Origin: an uncultured Negativibacillus sp.
GTDB lineage: Bacteria > Bacillota > Clostridia > Oscillospirales > Ruminococcaceae
NCBI RefSeq assembly: GCF_944388365.1
Contig: NZ_CALXIN010000002.1
Location: forward strand, 1-64,000
Length of the DNA stretch: 64,000 bases
Direction: 5' to 3'
Position numbers and translations under genes: made by a program. Under the pieces are notes generated by a model. It searched no databases and was not told the DNA's origin. It saw nothing but the letters and a program-made list of their open reading frames with translations. Shown in pieces: positions 8,170 to 16,868 of this stretch. How positions within the stretch are numbered: position 1 is the stretch's first letter; every line of letters begins with the position of its first letter.

Positions 8170-8880
8170 ATAAGAAAACCCCCGGCTGTGCCGGGGGTTC
8201 AAAAAAGCTTTAGCGATAAGTAGGAAATAAAAACTCCTTTTGGTAAAATCAGTATGCGGCCTGACAACTGCAAACTAAAAACCAAAAGGAGGACATTCAA
8301 AATGAATGACACAAAAAGTTTAGCACATACAAGTTGGAATTGTAAATACCATATTGTCTTTGCACCGAAATATAGGAGAAAAATATTTTATGGAGAACAC
8401 AAGGCGGAAATAGGAAAAATACTCAGAGAGCTATGTGAGTGGAAAGGAGTAAATATCATTGAAGCGGAAGTATGCCCCGACCATATCCATATGCTCGTAG
8501 AAATACCACCCAAGGAAAGTGTATCTGGATTCATGGGTTTTTTGAAAGGAAAGAGCAGTATTCTGATACATGAAAGACACGGAAATCTAAAATATAAATA
8601 TGGGAACAGAAGCTTTTGGTGCAGAGGGTACTACGTAGATACAGTAGGAAAGAATGCAAAAAAGATATCTGAATATATACAAAATCAGTTGAAAGAGGAT
8701 CAGCTTCACGATCAGCTGACACTAAAGGAGTATGCAGACCCGTTTACGGGTAGCAAGTAACAATCCCCTCGCAGGTGTCAGGTCGCAAAAAGCGCCTGCA
8801 GGCGCTGCTAGTAACAGAGCCTTACAGGCGCATCCGTAAAGCCACCGGCTATGCCGGTGGATATTTACTTTAACACCTAA
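8170..8880 (+). mobile_element. IS200-type insertion sequence, copy 1
   Basis: A single-gene element of about 0.7 kb. The left subterminal hairpin is at 8177-8199 (AACCCCCGG, loop CTGTG, CCGGGGGTT). The right one is at 8842-8860 (CCACCGG, loop CTATG, CCGGTGG). There are no terminal inverted repeats, as expected for the single-strand-transposing IS200/IS605 family, and no tnpB. Exact ends are not determined. Confidence 0.75.
8302..8760 (+). CDS. tnpA: IS200/IS605-family transposase TnpA
   Basis: 152 residues from ATG 8302, which has AAAGGAGG just upstream. This is a Y1 HUH single-strand transposase: the HUH pair is H61-I62-H63 (PDHIHML) and the likely nucleophile is Y125 in SEYIQNQ. It appears full length for IS200 and has no stop or shift, so it may be active. 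It differs at many positions from the copy at 34788, so the two are separate lineages and not a recent duplication. Confidence 0.92.
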   Translation: MNDTKSLAHTSWNCKYHIVFAPKYRRKIFYGEHKAEIGKILRELCEWKGVNIIEAEVCPDHIHMLVEIPPKESVSGFMGFLKGKSSILIHERHGNLKYKYGNRSFWCRGYYVDTVGKNAKKISEYIQNQLKEDQLHDQLTLKEYADPFTGSK

Positions 8881-9004
8881 TTCTTAAAGGAGTTTGTTTA
8901 CGATTACTGTGAAATTTGGATATGATTTAACGAAGGTTTCATGCATTATTCATAAATGCAAAAGATAGTTTTATAAATTATCGTCCATAGAAAAAGTGCT
9001 GTCC

Positions 9005-9053
9005 GTCAGATTCCCAGATTTGTCTGAAATTTAGACAAATCTGGGAATCTGAC
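9005..9053 (+). promoter_or_regulatory. Long perfect palindrome upstream of the MMPL gene
   Basis: The 21-base arms at 9005-9025 and 9033-9053 are perfectly complementary, with loop GAAATTT, and TATTTTCTCT follows. It lies before a TATAAT at 9078-9083. It could be a strong terminator left by a lost upstream gene or a large operator. The rest of 8880-9124 shows nothing else. Confidence 0.65.
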
Positions 9054-9124
9054 TATTTTCTCTACCTTGTTTTTATCTATAATATTGTTTACTGTAAGAT
9101 GAATGCAAGAGAGGAAGAGGAAAA

Positions 9125-11212
9125 ATGCGAAAGTTTTACAGCATAGTAGTCAGGAAGCGAAAAACAGTAATTTGCTTTTTCTTGATTCTATCGATCATCA
9201 GCTTTTTTATGAAGAGCATGGTGTCGGTAGATTACGACATCAATGACTATCTTCCAGATGACAGTCCCTCAACGATAGCAATCGATGTTTTGGGGCAGGA
9301 GTTTGAGGGAGGAATTCCAAATGCTCGCGTAATGGTTTCTGATGTCACCATTCCACAGGCACTTGATTATAAAGAAAAACTGGAAGCAATCGATGGTGTG
9401 AGCGCTGTCACCTGGTTGGATGATTCAGTAGATATTACCACTCCACTTGATAACTTAGACCCAAAAGTGGTGGAAACATATTATAAAGATAATACCGCGT
9501 TGTTCACTGTTACCATAGAAGAAGACAAGAGGATCGAAGCAGTAGCAGGGATCGAAGATTTGGTTGGCCAAGATAACGCAATTGCAGGAAGTGCGGTAGC
9601 GACTGCGGATGCAACGACCAACACCGTGTCTGAAATACAGACAATCACGGTAATTGCTGTTTTATTCGTTTTGATCGTTTTGCTTGCGACCACCAATTAT
9701 TGGCTGGAACCGCTGGTGATTTTGATTGGCCTTGGTGTAGCAATCATCATCAATGACGGTACGAACCTAATGTTTGGTGAAATATCCTTTGTAACAAATG
9801 CTGCTGGAAGCGTTTTGCAGCTTGCGGTTTCTTTGGATTATTCGGTATTTCTGATTCATCGCTTTGAAGAATGCCGACTGGAAAACAGCGATCCGCAGTC
9901 GGCGATGATCGATGCTTTGTGCAAATCGACATCCTCGATTTTGTCCAGTGGTCTGACAACAGTAATTGGATTTTTAGCCTTGGTATTGATGCGATTTAAG
10001 ATCGGACCGGACCTTGGACTTGCACTTGCAAAGGGCGTTGCAATCAGCCTGATTGTTGTGTTTGTATTTATGCCGGCGTTTATCTTGTCGGTTTATAAGC
10101 TGCTGGACAAGAGCAAGCACAAACAGCTTCTCCCGTCCTTCCGTGGATTTGGAGGGTTTGTCAGAAAGATCTCCATCCCGATGGTGTGCATCTTTCTGAT
10201 AATCTTTATCCCGTCCTATCTTGCATCCAACGCAAACGACTATTACTTTGGTTCTTCCCACATCTTTGGAGAAGGAACCCGACTGGGAGATGATACGGCA
10301 GCGATTGAGTCGGTATTCGGCAAGAGTGATACCTATGTTTTGATGGTATCTGCCGGAGATACCGCGACAGAGAAGGAGCTCTCCAATGAGCTGCACACAC
10401 TGCCGCAGGTAAGTGACATTATCTCCTATGTGGATCTGGCAGGAGCTGAGGTTCCACTGGAATATTTGGATGAAAAAACAATCTCGCAGTTAATCTCAGA
10501 GGATTACAGCAGAATGGTAATCTCAGTCAATGCTGACTATGAAGGTCAGGAGACCTTTGATCTGGTCCAGAAGATTCGGGATATCGCTTCAGAAAACTAT
10601 CCGGATGAATATTATCTGGCGGGCGAAGGAGTCAGCACTTATGACCTGATGAACACAGTAATGGATGATATGCTGAAAGTAAACATGCTTGCAATCGGCG
10701 CAGTGTTCCTGGTACTGCTGGTATCACTGCATTCGATATCCCTGCCGGTGATCCTGGTGCTGAGCATCGAGACGGCAACCTGGCTGAACCTCTCGGTACC
10801 ATATTTTATGGACACGACGATCTTCTATATTGCATACCTGATTATCAGTTCCATCCAGCTTGGAGCGACCGTCGATTATGCAATTTTGATGACCGACCGT
10901 TATAAGGAAAACAGGCAGAGATTTGATAAAAAACAGGCAGTTGTCGAAACAATTTCCGACGTAACCGTTTCGATTTTGACTTCCGGCAGTGTACTGACCG
11001 TAGTTGGTTTGCTGATGGGATATATTTCCACCAATCAGCTTCTTGCACAGCTGGGACTCTTTATTGGACGCGGAGCTATCTTTTCATTAGCAATCGTTTT
11101 GTTCGTCCTTCCAGGCTTGTTATATCTGTTTGACCGACTGATCGTTCAGCCGCCAAAACTTAAAGTAAAGCACACAAGAAAACAAAATGAACCAAAAGAA
11201 CAGGAGGCATAG
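9125..11212 (+). CDS. MMPL/RND-family membrane exporter
   Basis: 695 residues, with GGAAGAGG before the ATG. There is one N-terminal membrane helix, an extracellular domain (about 35-170), a five-helix bundle, a second extracellular domain (about 370-505) and a second bundle. This two-fold RND layout is that of Gram-positive MMPL proteins. Each half has the charged helix typical of the proton relay (SLDYSVFLIHRFEE and GATVDYAILMTDRY). Such proteins move lipids, siderophores or hydrophobic drugs. The next gene starts 5 bases downstream and encodes the secreted partner often found with these exporters. Confidence 0.85.
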   Translation: MRKFYSIVVRKRKTVICFFLILSIISFFMKSMVSVDYDINDYLPDDSPSTIAIDVLGQEFEGGIPNARVMVSDVTIPQALDYKEKLEAIDGVSAVTWLDDSVDITTPLDNLDPKVVETYYKDNTALFTVTIEEDKRIEAVAGIEDLVGQDNAIAGSAVATADATTNTVSEIQTITVIAVLFVLIVLLATTNYWLEPLVILIGLGVAIIINDGTNLMFGEISFVTNAAGSVLQLAVSLDYSVFLIHRFEECRLENSDPQSAMIDALCKSTSSILSSGLTTVIGFLALVLMRFKIGPDLGLALAKGVAISLIVVFVFMPAFILSVYKLLDKSKHKQLLPSFRGFGGFVRKISIPMVCIFLIIFIPSYLASNANDYYFGSSHIFGEGTRLGDDTAAIESVFGKSDTYVLMVSAGDTATEKELSNELHTLPQVSDIISYVDLAGAEVPLEYLDEKTISQLISEDYSRMVISVNADYEGQETFDLVQKIRDIASENYPDEYYLAGEGVSTYDLMNTVMDDMLKVNMLAIGAVFLVLLVSLHSISLPVILVLSIETATWLNLSVPYFMDTTIFYIAYLIISSIQLGATVDYAILMTDRYKENRQRFDKKQAVVETISDVTVSILTSGSVLTVVGLLMGYISTNQLLAQLGLFIGRGAIFSLAIVLFVLPGLLYLFDRLIVQPPKLKVKHTRKQNEPKEQEA

Positions 11213-11217
11213 AAACG

Positions 11218-13512
11218 ATGAGTTACATCGATACAAAGAAAAAATGGAATCGTATAGTTGCATGTGTCATGGCCGTAATCCTTTCTACTTCCATGACCAT
11301 TTCGCCGCTTGCTGCCGAGGCAGTACCGAACACTCCAAAAGAAGAAGTAGTGTATGTCAACTTGAATACAGATGGTTCTGTGAAGGAAATCAACGTCGTC
11401 AATATTTTTGATTTGGATAAAGACGGTCAGATCGTCGATTACGGCAGCTATGAAAGCCTGCGGAATATGACAACGACCGACAAGATCGAATACTCGGGAG
11501 ATAAGATCACTGTGGATGCAAAGGCAGGAAAGCTTTACTATGAGGGAAAGCTTTCTAAAAATGTGATGCCTTGGGATTTTTCGCTCCACTACTATCTGGA
11601 TGGGAAGGAATATCCAGCAGAGGAGATCGCAGGAAAGAGCGGTGCATTAAAAATCACCATGTCGATCCGCAAGAATCCGGATTGCAGCGGCACATTTTTT
11701 GAAAATTATGCGCTTCAGGCATCGGTTACGCTGGATACCAATCAATGTGAGAATATCGTGACCGAAGATGCAACCGTAGCAAATGTCGGAAGCAAGAAGC
11801 AGCTGACGTATACTATCCTTCCGGGGAAAGAAGCAGATCTCACCATCACAGCGGATGTAAAGGATTTTGAGATGCCAGCAATAGCAGTCAACGGAGTCCC
11901 ACTTTCCTTAAACATTGATGTGGACGACGAAGAACTGATGTCCAAGGTCGATGAGCTGGTGGATGGAATCGTGAAACTGGATGATGGCAGCTTAGAGCTG
12001 AAAGACGGTGCATCCGACCTAAAGAACGGAAGCAGTGATCTGGAAAGCGGAGCACTAGATCTGCGTGATGGAATGAGTGATCTGGACGGAGGCGTTCAAG
12101 AGCTTTATGACGGTATCTTAAAGGTCCAAGATGGTTTGCTCGAACTGGATTCCAACTCGGATGACCTTACAGAGGGTTCGGCAAAGGTAAAAGAGGCGCT
12201 GGAAACCATCCAAGCGTCCTTACAATCCATCTCTGCATCTAGTGACCAAATCGATGAGCTAGTAAAAGCATCCAACGAGATCAATGATGGGATCGGTGAG
12301 CTAGTTGGAGGAATCTCGACATTGAAGAACGGAATCGATCAGTACCAAGCAGGACTGGGAGAAGATGGACTGGAAAAATTGCAGCAGGGAAATGGTTCAG
12401 CAGTCGAAATGATTGATGGTATCATCGATGCGCTCAATGATGTTATCGATATGCTGTCCCAAAGCTCGGTTTCGCCGGAGCCGGATGCTCCGGCCCAAAC
12501 AATGCCTTTGCCGGATGTTTCGGAGGAACATACTGAAGAAGGAACACAGCAGCCTTCTGAAAAAGAAAGTACAGATAATTCTCAGGATATGGTGCCTCAG
12601 GAAGAGAATAGTCAGGAGGATTCCTTGGAGACTTCCCAAAATAGTGAGGACGCAGGAGCTTCGGATGAGTTGCAAACAGATGAGAGCGCACAAATGATAG
12701 GAGTAGAAAGCTCAACGGATGATTATTATTCTTCCGGCAGTTCGGTTACCTCACAGGAGGAAATTCAGGCGCAGATTTCTTTACTCAGAGACTTGATTCA
12801 ACAATTAGAAACTGTAAAGCAACTGTTTAACGGAAATCTTGCATTGGTAAAGGGTACAGAGACTTTTCTGAGTTCCGCAGTTCCGGGTGTCGGAGAACTG
12901 ATGAGTGGGGCAGAAAAACTACAGACAAACTATCAACAATTTAATTCTGTGATTGAAGGCCTTGGGACACAGCTCAAAGAAATGCTGCTGGGATTGTCGA
13001 AGCTTTCCGAAGGAATCGATATGCTCGTTGAGCAGTATGATGTTTTGGATCAAGGAATCAACAGTTATACAGGCGGTGTAGCAAAAATTCTGGACGGATA
13101 CGGTCAGTTGGTGGATGGAGCAAAACAGCTGGTCGGAGGAAGCGAAAAGCTCAAAGATGGAACCAGTACCCTGTATAACGGAACAGTCGATATGGCACAG
13201 GGAATGTCCGATTTTTATGATGGTGCAGGGGAGCTGAAAGACGGCACCGGAGAAATGCGTGACAAAACCAGTGGAATGGACAGCGAGATTGATGAGCAGA
13301 TCGATAATTTGGTCAGTGATATCACTGGAGATGTTAGTGATATCGGTTCATTTGTCTCGGACGAAAACACCAATGTCAAGGCAGTTCAGTTTGTCATCCA
13401 GACAGAGCCAATCCAAGAGCAGGATGTTTCAGAAGAAGAACCGGCAGAACAGCCAAAGCTGACCTTCTGGCAGAAATTCCTAAAACTGTTTGGACTGTAT
13501 AACGAAAACTAA
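11218..13512 (+). CDS. Secreted coiled-coil repeat protein, partner of the MMPL exporter (YhgE/Pip-like repeats)
   Basis: 764 residues with a signal peptide (basic start, hydrophobic core at about 13-28, cleavage near the Ala-rich SPLAAEA). Residues about 40-240 form a globular domain. Two repeat blocks follow (about 245-300 and 620-690) with the heptad-like pattern L.DG...L.DG (for example LKDGASDLKNGSSDLESG). This is the signature of YhgE/Pip-type surface proteins and of MMPL-associated proteins. An acidic Glu/Ser/Gln-rich linker (about 415-510) separates them. No C-terminal membrane helix or sortase motif is visible, unlike full YhgE proteins, so it may be released or held by the exporter. 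Role inferred: an extracellular adaptor for export. Confidence 0.7.
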   Translation: MSYIDTKKKWNRIVACVMAVILSTSMTISPLAAEAVPNTPKEEVVYVNLNTDGSVKEINVVNIFDLDKDGQIVDYGSYESLRNMTTTDKIEYSGDKITVDAKAGKLYYEGKLSKNVMPWDFSLHYYLDGKEYPAEEIAGKSGALKITMSIRKNPDCSGTFFENYALQASVTLDTNQCENIVTEDATVANVGSKKQLTYTILPGKEADLTITADVKDFEMPAIAVNGVPLSLNIDVDDEELMSKVDELVDGIVKLDDGSLELKDGASDLKNGSSDLESGALDLRDGMSDLDGGVQELYDGILKVQDGLLELDSNSDDLTEGSAKVKEALETIQASLQSISASSDQIDELVKASNEINDGIGELVGGISTLKNGIDQYQAGLGEDGLEKLQQGNGSAVEMIDGIIDALNDVIDMLSQSSVSPEPDAPAQTMPLPDVSEEHTEEGTQQPSEKESTDNSQDMVPQEENSQEDSLETSQNSEDAGASDELQTDESAQMIGVESSTDDYYSSGSSVTSQEEIQAQISLLRDLIQQLETVKQLFNGNLALVKGTETFLSSAVPGVGELMSGAEKLQTNYQQFNSVIEGLGTQLKEMLLGLSKLSEGIDMLVEQYDVLDQGINSYTGGVAKILDGYGQLVDGAKQLVGGSEKLKDGTSTLYNGTVDMAQGMSDFYDGAGELKDGTGEMRDKTSGMDSEIDEQIDNLVSDITGDVSDIGSFVSDENTNVKAVQFVIQTEPIQEQDVSEEEPAEQPKLTFWQKFLKLFGLYNEN

Positions 13513-13561
13513 GCTTTTTTGAACATTCTATGCAATGCTTTCTTTTTGGGCGGCACTGTGA

Positions 13562-13795
13562 TACAACGAAAAGTATACCGGTATCAAGAACATCGAGGAT
13601 GAAAGTTATGATGGATTTGAAATTATGACGACGCTGGATTCAAAGCTGGACTTTGAATCTCAAACCTTGGTGACAGAGAGATTGGAGCAGCTTGCTGTCA
13701 GCGAACATACCACCGGAGAAGCATTGGAAAATGGTCAGTATGAGGTGGAACTTCGGGACGATTGCTTTGAAATCTATCTGGAGCTGCCGCAGTAA
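13562..13795 (+). pseudogene. C-terminal fragment of an unidentified protein
   Basis: 78 open codons from a preceding TGA to TAA at 13795, with no start and ribosome-binding site at the beginning; ATG 13625 is an internal option. The sequence is acidic (DESYDGFEIMTTLDSKL) and protein-like, probably the tail of a gene whose front was deleted. The family is not recognised. Confidence 0.35.
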
Positions 13796-13860
13796 AGGAA
13801 GTTTTCTCCAATCTGTGTCTATGAAAGATGGGGTATGTAAGATAATATGGATGAAGATAA

Positions 13861-13889
13861 AAAGGAGTTCCTTCGGGAACTCCTTTTTT
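13861..13889 (+). terminator. Rho-independent terminator
   Basis: AAAGGAGTTCC, loop TTCG, GGAACTCCTTT plus a T-run. It ends the remnant or the MMPL unit. Confidence 0.85.
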
Positions 13890-14183
13890 ATGGTGCCGAA
13901 CAGGCATCAAAAGGCCATCAGTTCTAAGGACTTAATAGGTTCCAGTGATCACGGAAATATATTGAAAAACAACATGTTTTAACTATTCAGCAGAAGATGC
14001 CTTATAGAACAAATAAAAATGATTCTGTTCGAGGAAAAAAATCAAAATTCTACTTTGTTAATTTTACTTAATTTTATGTAATTTATCATTTTCTTTTTAG
14101 CAAAGTGTCGAAAATGACAAATTCCATAGAAATAAAAAATAATATGTAGATATATGTATAGATAAAAGAAATCAGGAAGAATA

Positions 14184-14214
14184 TTGACGTGGGTCTAAGA
14201 CATAAGTATATAAT
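14184..14214 (+). promoter_or_regulatory. Promoter of the MerR gene, possible autoregulation site
   Basis: TTGACG at 14184-14189 and TATAAT at 14209-14214 are 19 bases apart; reading TATATA at 14207 instead gives 17. The small palindrome GTCTAAGAC lies in the spacer. The 13890-14183 stretch upstream is AT-rich and shows no gene. Confidence 0.5.
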
Positions 14215-14250
14215 GAAAGGAAAACATTCTATGGAAATGGAGCCGAGATT

Positions 14251-14952
14251 GTGCTTTGGGAAAAAACCTATTATGTAAAAGAAATAATGAAAAAATTTGG
14301 AATCAGTCGGGATACCATCAAATATTACGAGAAAAAAGGATTGATTGAGCCAGACAGATCTGAAAACCAATACCGTGTATTTGATGAGTATAATGTACAA
14401 AAGCTCAAAAAAATCTTGGATTACCGTGATCTGGGGTTTACAGTTGACGAGATTATTGACTATAATCAAGCCACAGCTGCCGAAATCAGGATAGGATATC
14501 TGGAAAATTTACGCAAAAGAACCGAAGAGAAAATTCGGCAGTTAAGCTTTGACTTGGAAAGAATCAATCGCCTGGAGCGACTGATAGGCAATGACAGCCG
14601 GTTTCACTACGGATTCAATATTGATTATAACAGAGAGTTTTGTATCGACTGTCCCAATTTAGAAGTGGATGACCGGCGCAAGCTGTTTACGCGAGATGCA
14701 TTGCTTTTACAGATGGATCAGGAGAGAAATTTTGTGCAGGTAACAGAATGTGAAGTGATTCGGGAAAGCTTTATCATGGGTGAAAGATGCAAAGAATGTA
14801 AAAGGAAAAAATGGAGTTATCAAAAGGTGTATCGCCGACAGGTTGTTTTTCGAGGAGAAGAAGCGCTTAAGCAAACGATTCAGGAAGCTTATTTCAGAGG
14901 AACAGAGCTTGGATATACATTGTCTGATGAAATATTGATCACAAAAAAGTAA
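14251..14952 (+). CDS. MerR-family transcriptional regulator with two CxxC motifs
   Basis: 233 residues from GTG 14251; GGAG sits nine bases upstream. The N-terminal MerR winged helix is clear (YYVKEIMKKFGISRDTIKYY, then YRVFDEYNVQKLKKI), followed by a dimerisation helix (about 80-115). The effector domain has C131-x2-C134, C167 and C180-x2-C183, which suggests a metal, iron-sulfur or thiol sensor; which one cannot be told. It is immediately upstream of the transporter-molybdoenzyme operon, whose promoter has the 19-base spacer used by MerR activators. It therefore probably activates that operon. Confidence 0.85.
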   Translation: MLWEKTYYVKEIMKKFGISRDTIKYYEKKGLIEPDRSENQYRVFDEYNVQKLKKILDYRDLGFTVDEIIDYNQATAAEIRIGYLENLRKRTEEKIRQLSFDLERINRLERLIGNDSRFHYGFNIDYNREFCIDCPNLEVDDRRKLFTRDALLLQMDQERNFVQVTECEVIRESFIMGERCKECKRKKWSYQKVYRRQVVFRGEEALKQTIQEAYFRGTELGYTLSDEILITKK

Positions 14953-15022
14953 TCACAACAGAGGAAAAGGAAAGTTTAATTTTTGATATTTTTATACCGA
15001 TTCTGCCTTGAAAGAAGCAGTC

Positions 15023-15053
15023 TTGACTTGTGTGTCGGACACAGGCGTAACAT
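15023..15053 (+). promoter_or_regulatory. MerR-type promoter and operator of the transporter-molybdoenzyme operon
   Basis: TTGACT at 15023-15028 and TAACAT at 15048-15053 are separated by exactly 19 bases. MerR activators need this over-long spacing and twist the DNA to realign the two hexamers. The spacer contains the palindrome GTGTC-G-GACAC, extended to TTGTGT and ACACAG. The start codon of the substrate-binding protein is 46 bases downstream. Confidence 0.7.
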
Positions 15054-15099
15054 GAAGCGGACGACAGGGTCACTATATTTCTTCAAGGAGGTAAAAAGC

Positions 15100-16779
15100 A
15101 TGAAAAGGCGTGTAATCGCATTCTTGCTTGCAATGACAATGGCTGTTTCCATGGCTGCCTGCGGTTCTAGCAGCACATCGGAAGAAACAGCAGAAACACA
15201 GACCACAACATCCACCGAGACAGAAACTGCTGAGGAAACTGAAGCTACCGAGGAGACAGCAGAAGAATCGACAGAATCGTCGGAAGGTGGTACATTTATT
15301 GTTCCAATCAACTCCAGCTCCATCACCTCGCTGACTCCATACAGCATCTACGGCAGTGACGACGGACAGATGGCAGCAAATCCATGCTATGATTCGCTGT
15401 TTATCGTATCCAGCACCGGCACCAGATGCTATCTTGCAGAAAGCCTGGAAGCAACCTCTGATGATGGCTGCCACTACCGCATGAAGCTGACCGATGGTGC
15501 TCTGTGGCACGATGGTGAGCCGATCACCGCAGATGACGTTGTCTACACCGTCAACGTGCTGCTGGATCCTTCCAACACCGGCAGCCAGAGCCAGTATGTT
15601 GTATATGACGGCGATCCGATCGCATCGGTAGAAAAGGTGGACGACCTGACCGTTGATATTACCCTTGCAAAACCATATTCCGCATTTGAAAGTGAGTTTA
15701 GTCGTATCAAACTGCTGCCAGAGCATGTATTCGGCGGACAGACCTGCATCAAGGATATGACCGAAGAACTCAACATGGCAATCGGTTCCGGTCCATTCAA
15801 ACTCAAAGAATATAACGAAGGTGAATCCATCGTTTACGAGAGATTTGATGATTACTACAGAGGTGCAGCAAGCCTGGATCAGGTAGTAATCAAGATGATG
15901 CCGGATCTGAGCGCACAGGAAGCAGCTCTGCAGGCTGGTGAGATCTCGATGATGCGTGTTACCAGCCAGACCAAGCTGGACAAGTACAAAGCAGACGACA
16001 ACTACACCGTCTACTCCATTCCAGAAGGCCGTCTGAACTATCTGACCTTCAACTATCAGTGCGATATCTGGAAGAATGAAGATGCAAGAAAAGCAGTTTG
16101 CCTTGCACTGAATGTCGATGAGATCATCATGGGCGCCTACGGTTCCGAAGAGCTGGCAGTTGCAGCAACCAACTTCTGCTCGCCAGAAAACCTGTACTAC
16201 AATGACGAGATGGAAGGTTATCAGCAGGATCTGGAAGAGGCAAAACGTCTGGCAGAGGAAAGCGGTCTGACCGATATGACCCTCAACTACATTTACTTCT
16301 CTGCAAGACCGAACATGAAAGAAACAGCACAGATTGTTCAGCAGCAGCTCAAACAGATCGGTGTTGAGGTAAACATTCAGGCTTACGATACCAGCGAATT
16401 TTTCGCACACCTCTTTGCAGCATGGAGAGGCGGAAAGACTACCGAGGACACTTCCTGGGATCTCGCAACCAACGGTATGGATTCTCTGAATGCTGACCCA
16501 GCAACCAAGATGTCCTCCTGGAAGGGCGATCTGATCCAGAACGGCTTCTACATGAGCGAGGAAACCAGTGCACTGTGGGAAAAAGCTGCTCAGTCGATCG
16601 ACCTGACCGAAAGAGAAGAACTCTACAAACAGCTTCAGATTCAGATGAACGAAGACTACTCGCTGTACCCAATGGCAAACACCAACTATGTCATGGTTGC
16701 CAGAAAAGAATTCAAAGGTTTGGATGCAATCGAAAAATATCCAGTATTTGAAGATTACACCCAGATCACCATGGAATAG
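15100..16779 (+). CDS. Peptide/nickel-type ABC transporter substrate-binding lipoprotein (SBP_bac_5)
   Basis: 559 residues from ATG 15100, with AAGGAGG at 15085-15091. The lipoprotein signal ends at MAAC, so C21 is the lipidated residue. An acidic Thr/Glu-rich linker (about 25-60) precedes the cluster-C binding domain, which carries the family run (WHDGEPITADDVVYTVNVLL). Cluster-C proteins bind oligopeptides, nickel chelates, opines or other bulky solutes. The ligand is unknown, but the same operon ends in a molybdoenzyme, so the ligand may be its substrate. A terminator-like hairpin after the gene would give it higher expression than the permeases. Confidence 0.9.
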   Translation: MKRRVIAFLLAMTMAVSMAACGSSSTSEETAETQTTTSTETETAEETEATEETAEESTESSEGGTFIVPINSSSITSLTPYSIYGSDDGQMAANPCYDSLFIVSSTGTRCYLAESLEATSDDGCHYRMKLTDGALWHDGEPITADDVVYTVNVLLDPSNTGSQSQYVVYDGDPIASVEKVDDLTVDITLAKPYSAFESEFSRIKLLPEHVFGGQTCIKDMTEELNMAIGSGPFKLKEYNEGESIVYERFDDYYRGAASLDQVVIKMMPDLSAQEAALQAGEISMMRVTSQTKLDKYKADDNYTVYSIPEGRLNYLTFNYQCDIWKNEDARKAVCLALNVDEIIMGAYGSEELAVAATNFCSPENLYYNDEMEGYQQDLEEAKRLAEESGLTDMTLNYIYFSARPNMKETAQIVQQQLKQIGVEVNIQAYDTSEFFAHLFAAWRGGKTTEDTSWDLATNGMDSLNADPATKMSSWKGDLIQNGFYMSEETSALWEKAAQSIDLTEREELYKQLQIQMNEDYSLYPMANTNYVMVARKEFKGLDAIEKYPVFEDYTQITME

Positions 16780-16797
16780 AACAAGGGCCATTAAAGG

Positions 16798-16832
16798 AAA
16801 AGCCGCTTGGGGAGACTCCAAGCGGCTTTTTA
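16798..16832 (+). terminator. Intra-operon hairpin after the substrate-binding protein
   Basis: AAAGCCGCTTGG, loop GGAGACT, CCAAGCGGCTTT plus T-run. Partial read-through is expected to feed the downstream genes. Confidence 0.8.
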
Positions 16833-16868
16833 TAACAGAAATTTCAAAACGGAACGGGGGATTTTCCG

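Noticed and set aside
15073-16821. 582-codon minus-strand open frame
   Set aside because: Antisense of the first substrate-binding protein; no start signal and no domain pattern.
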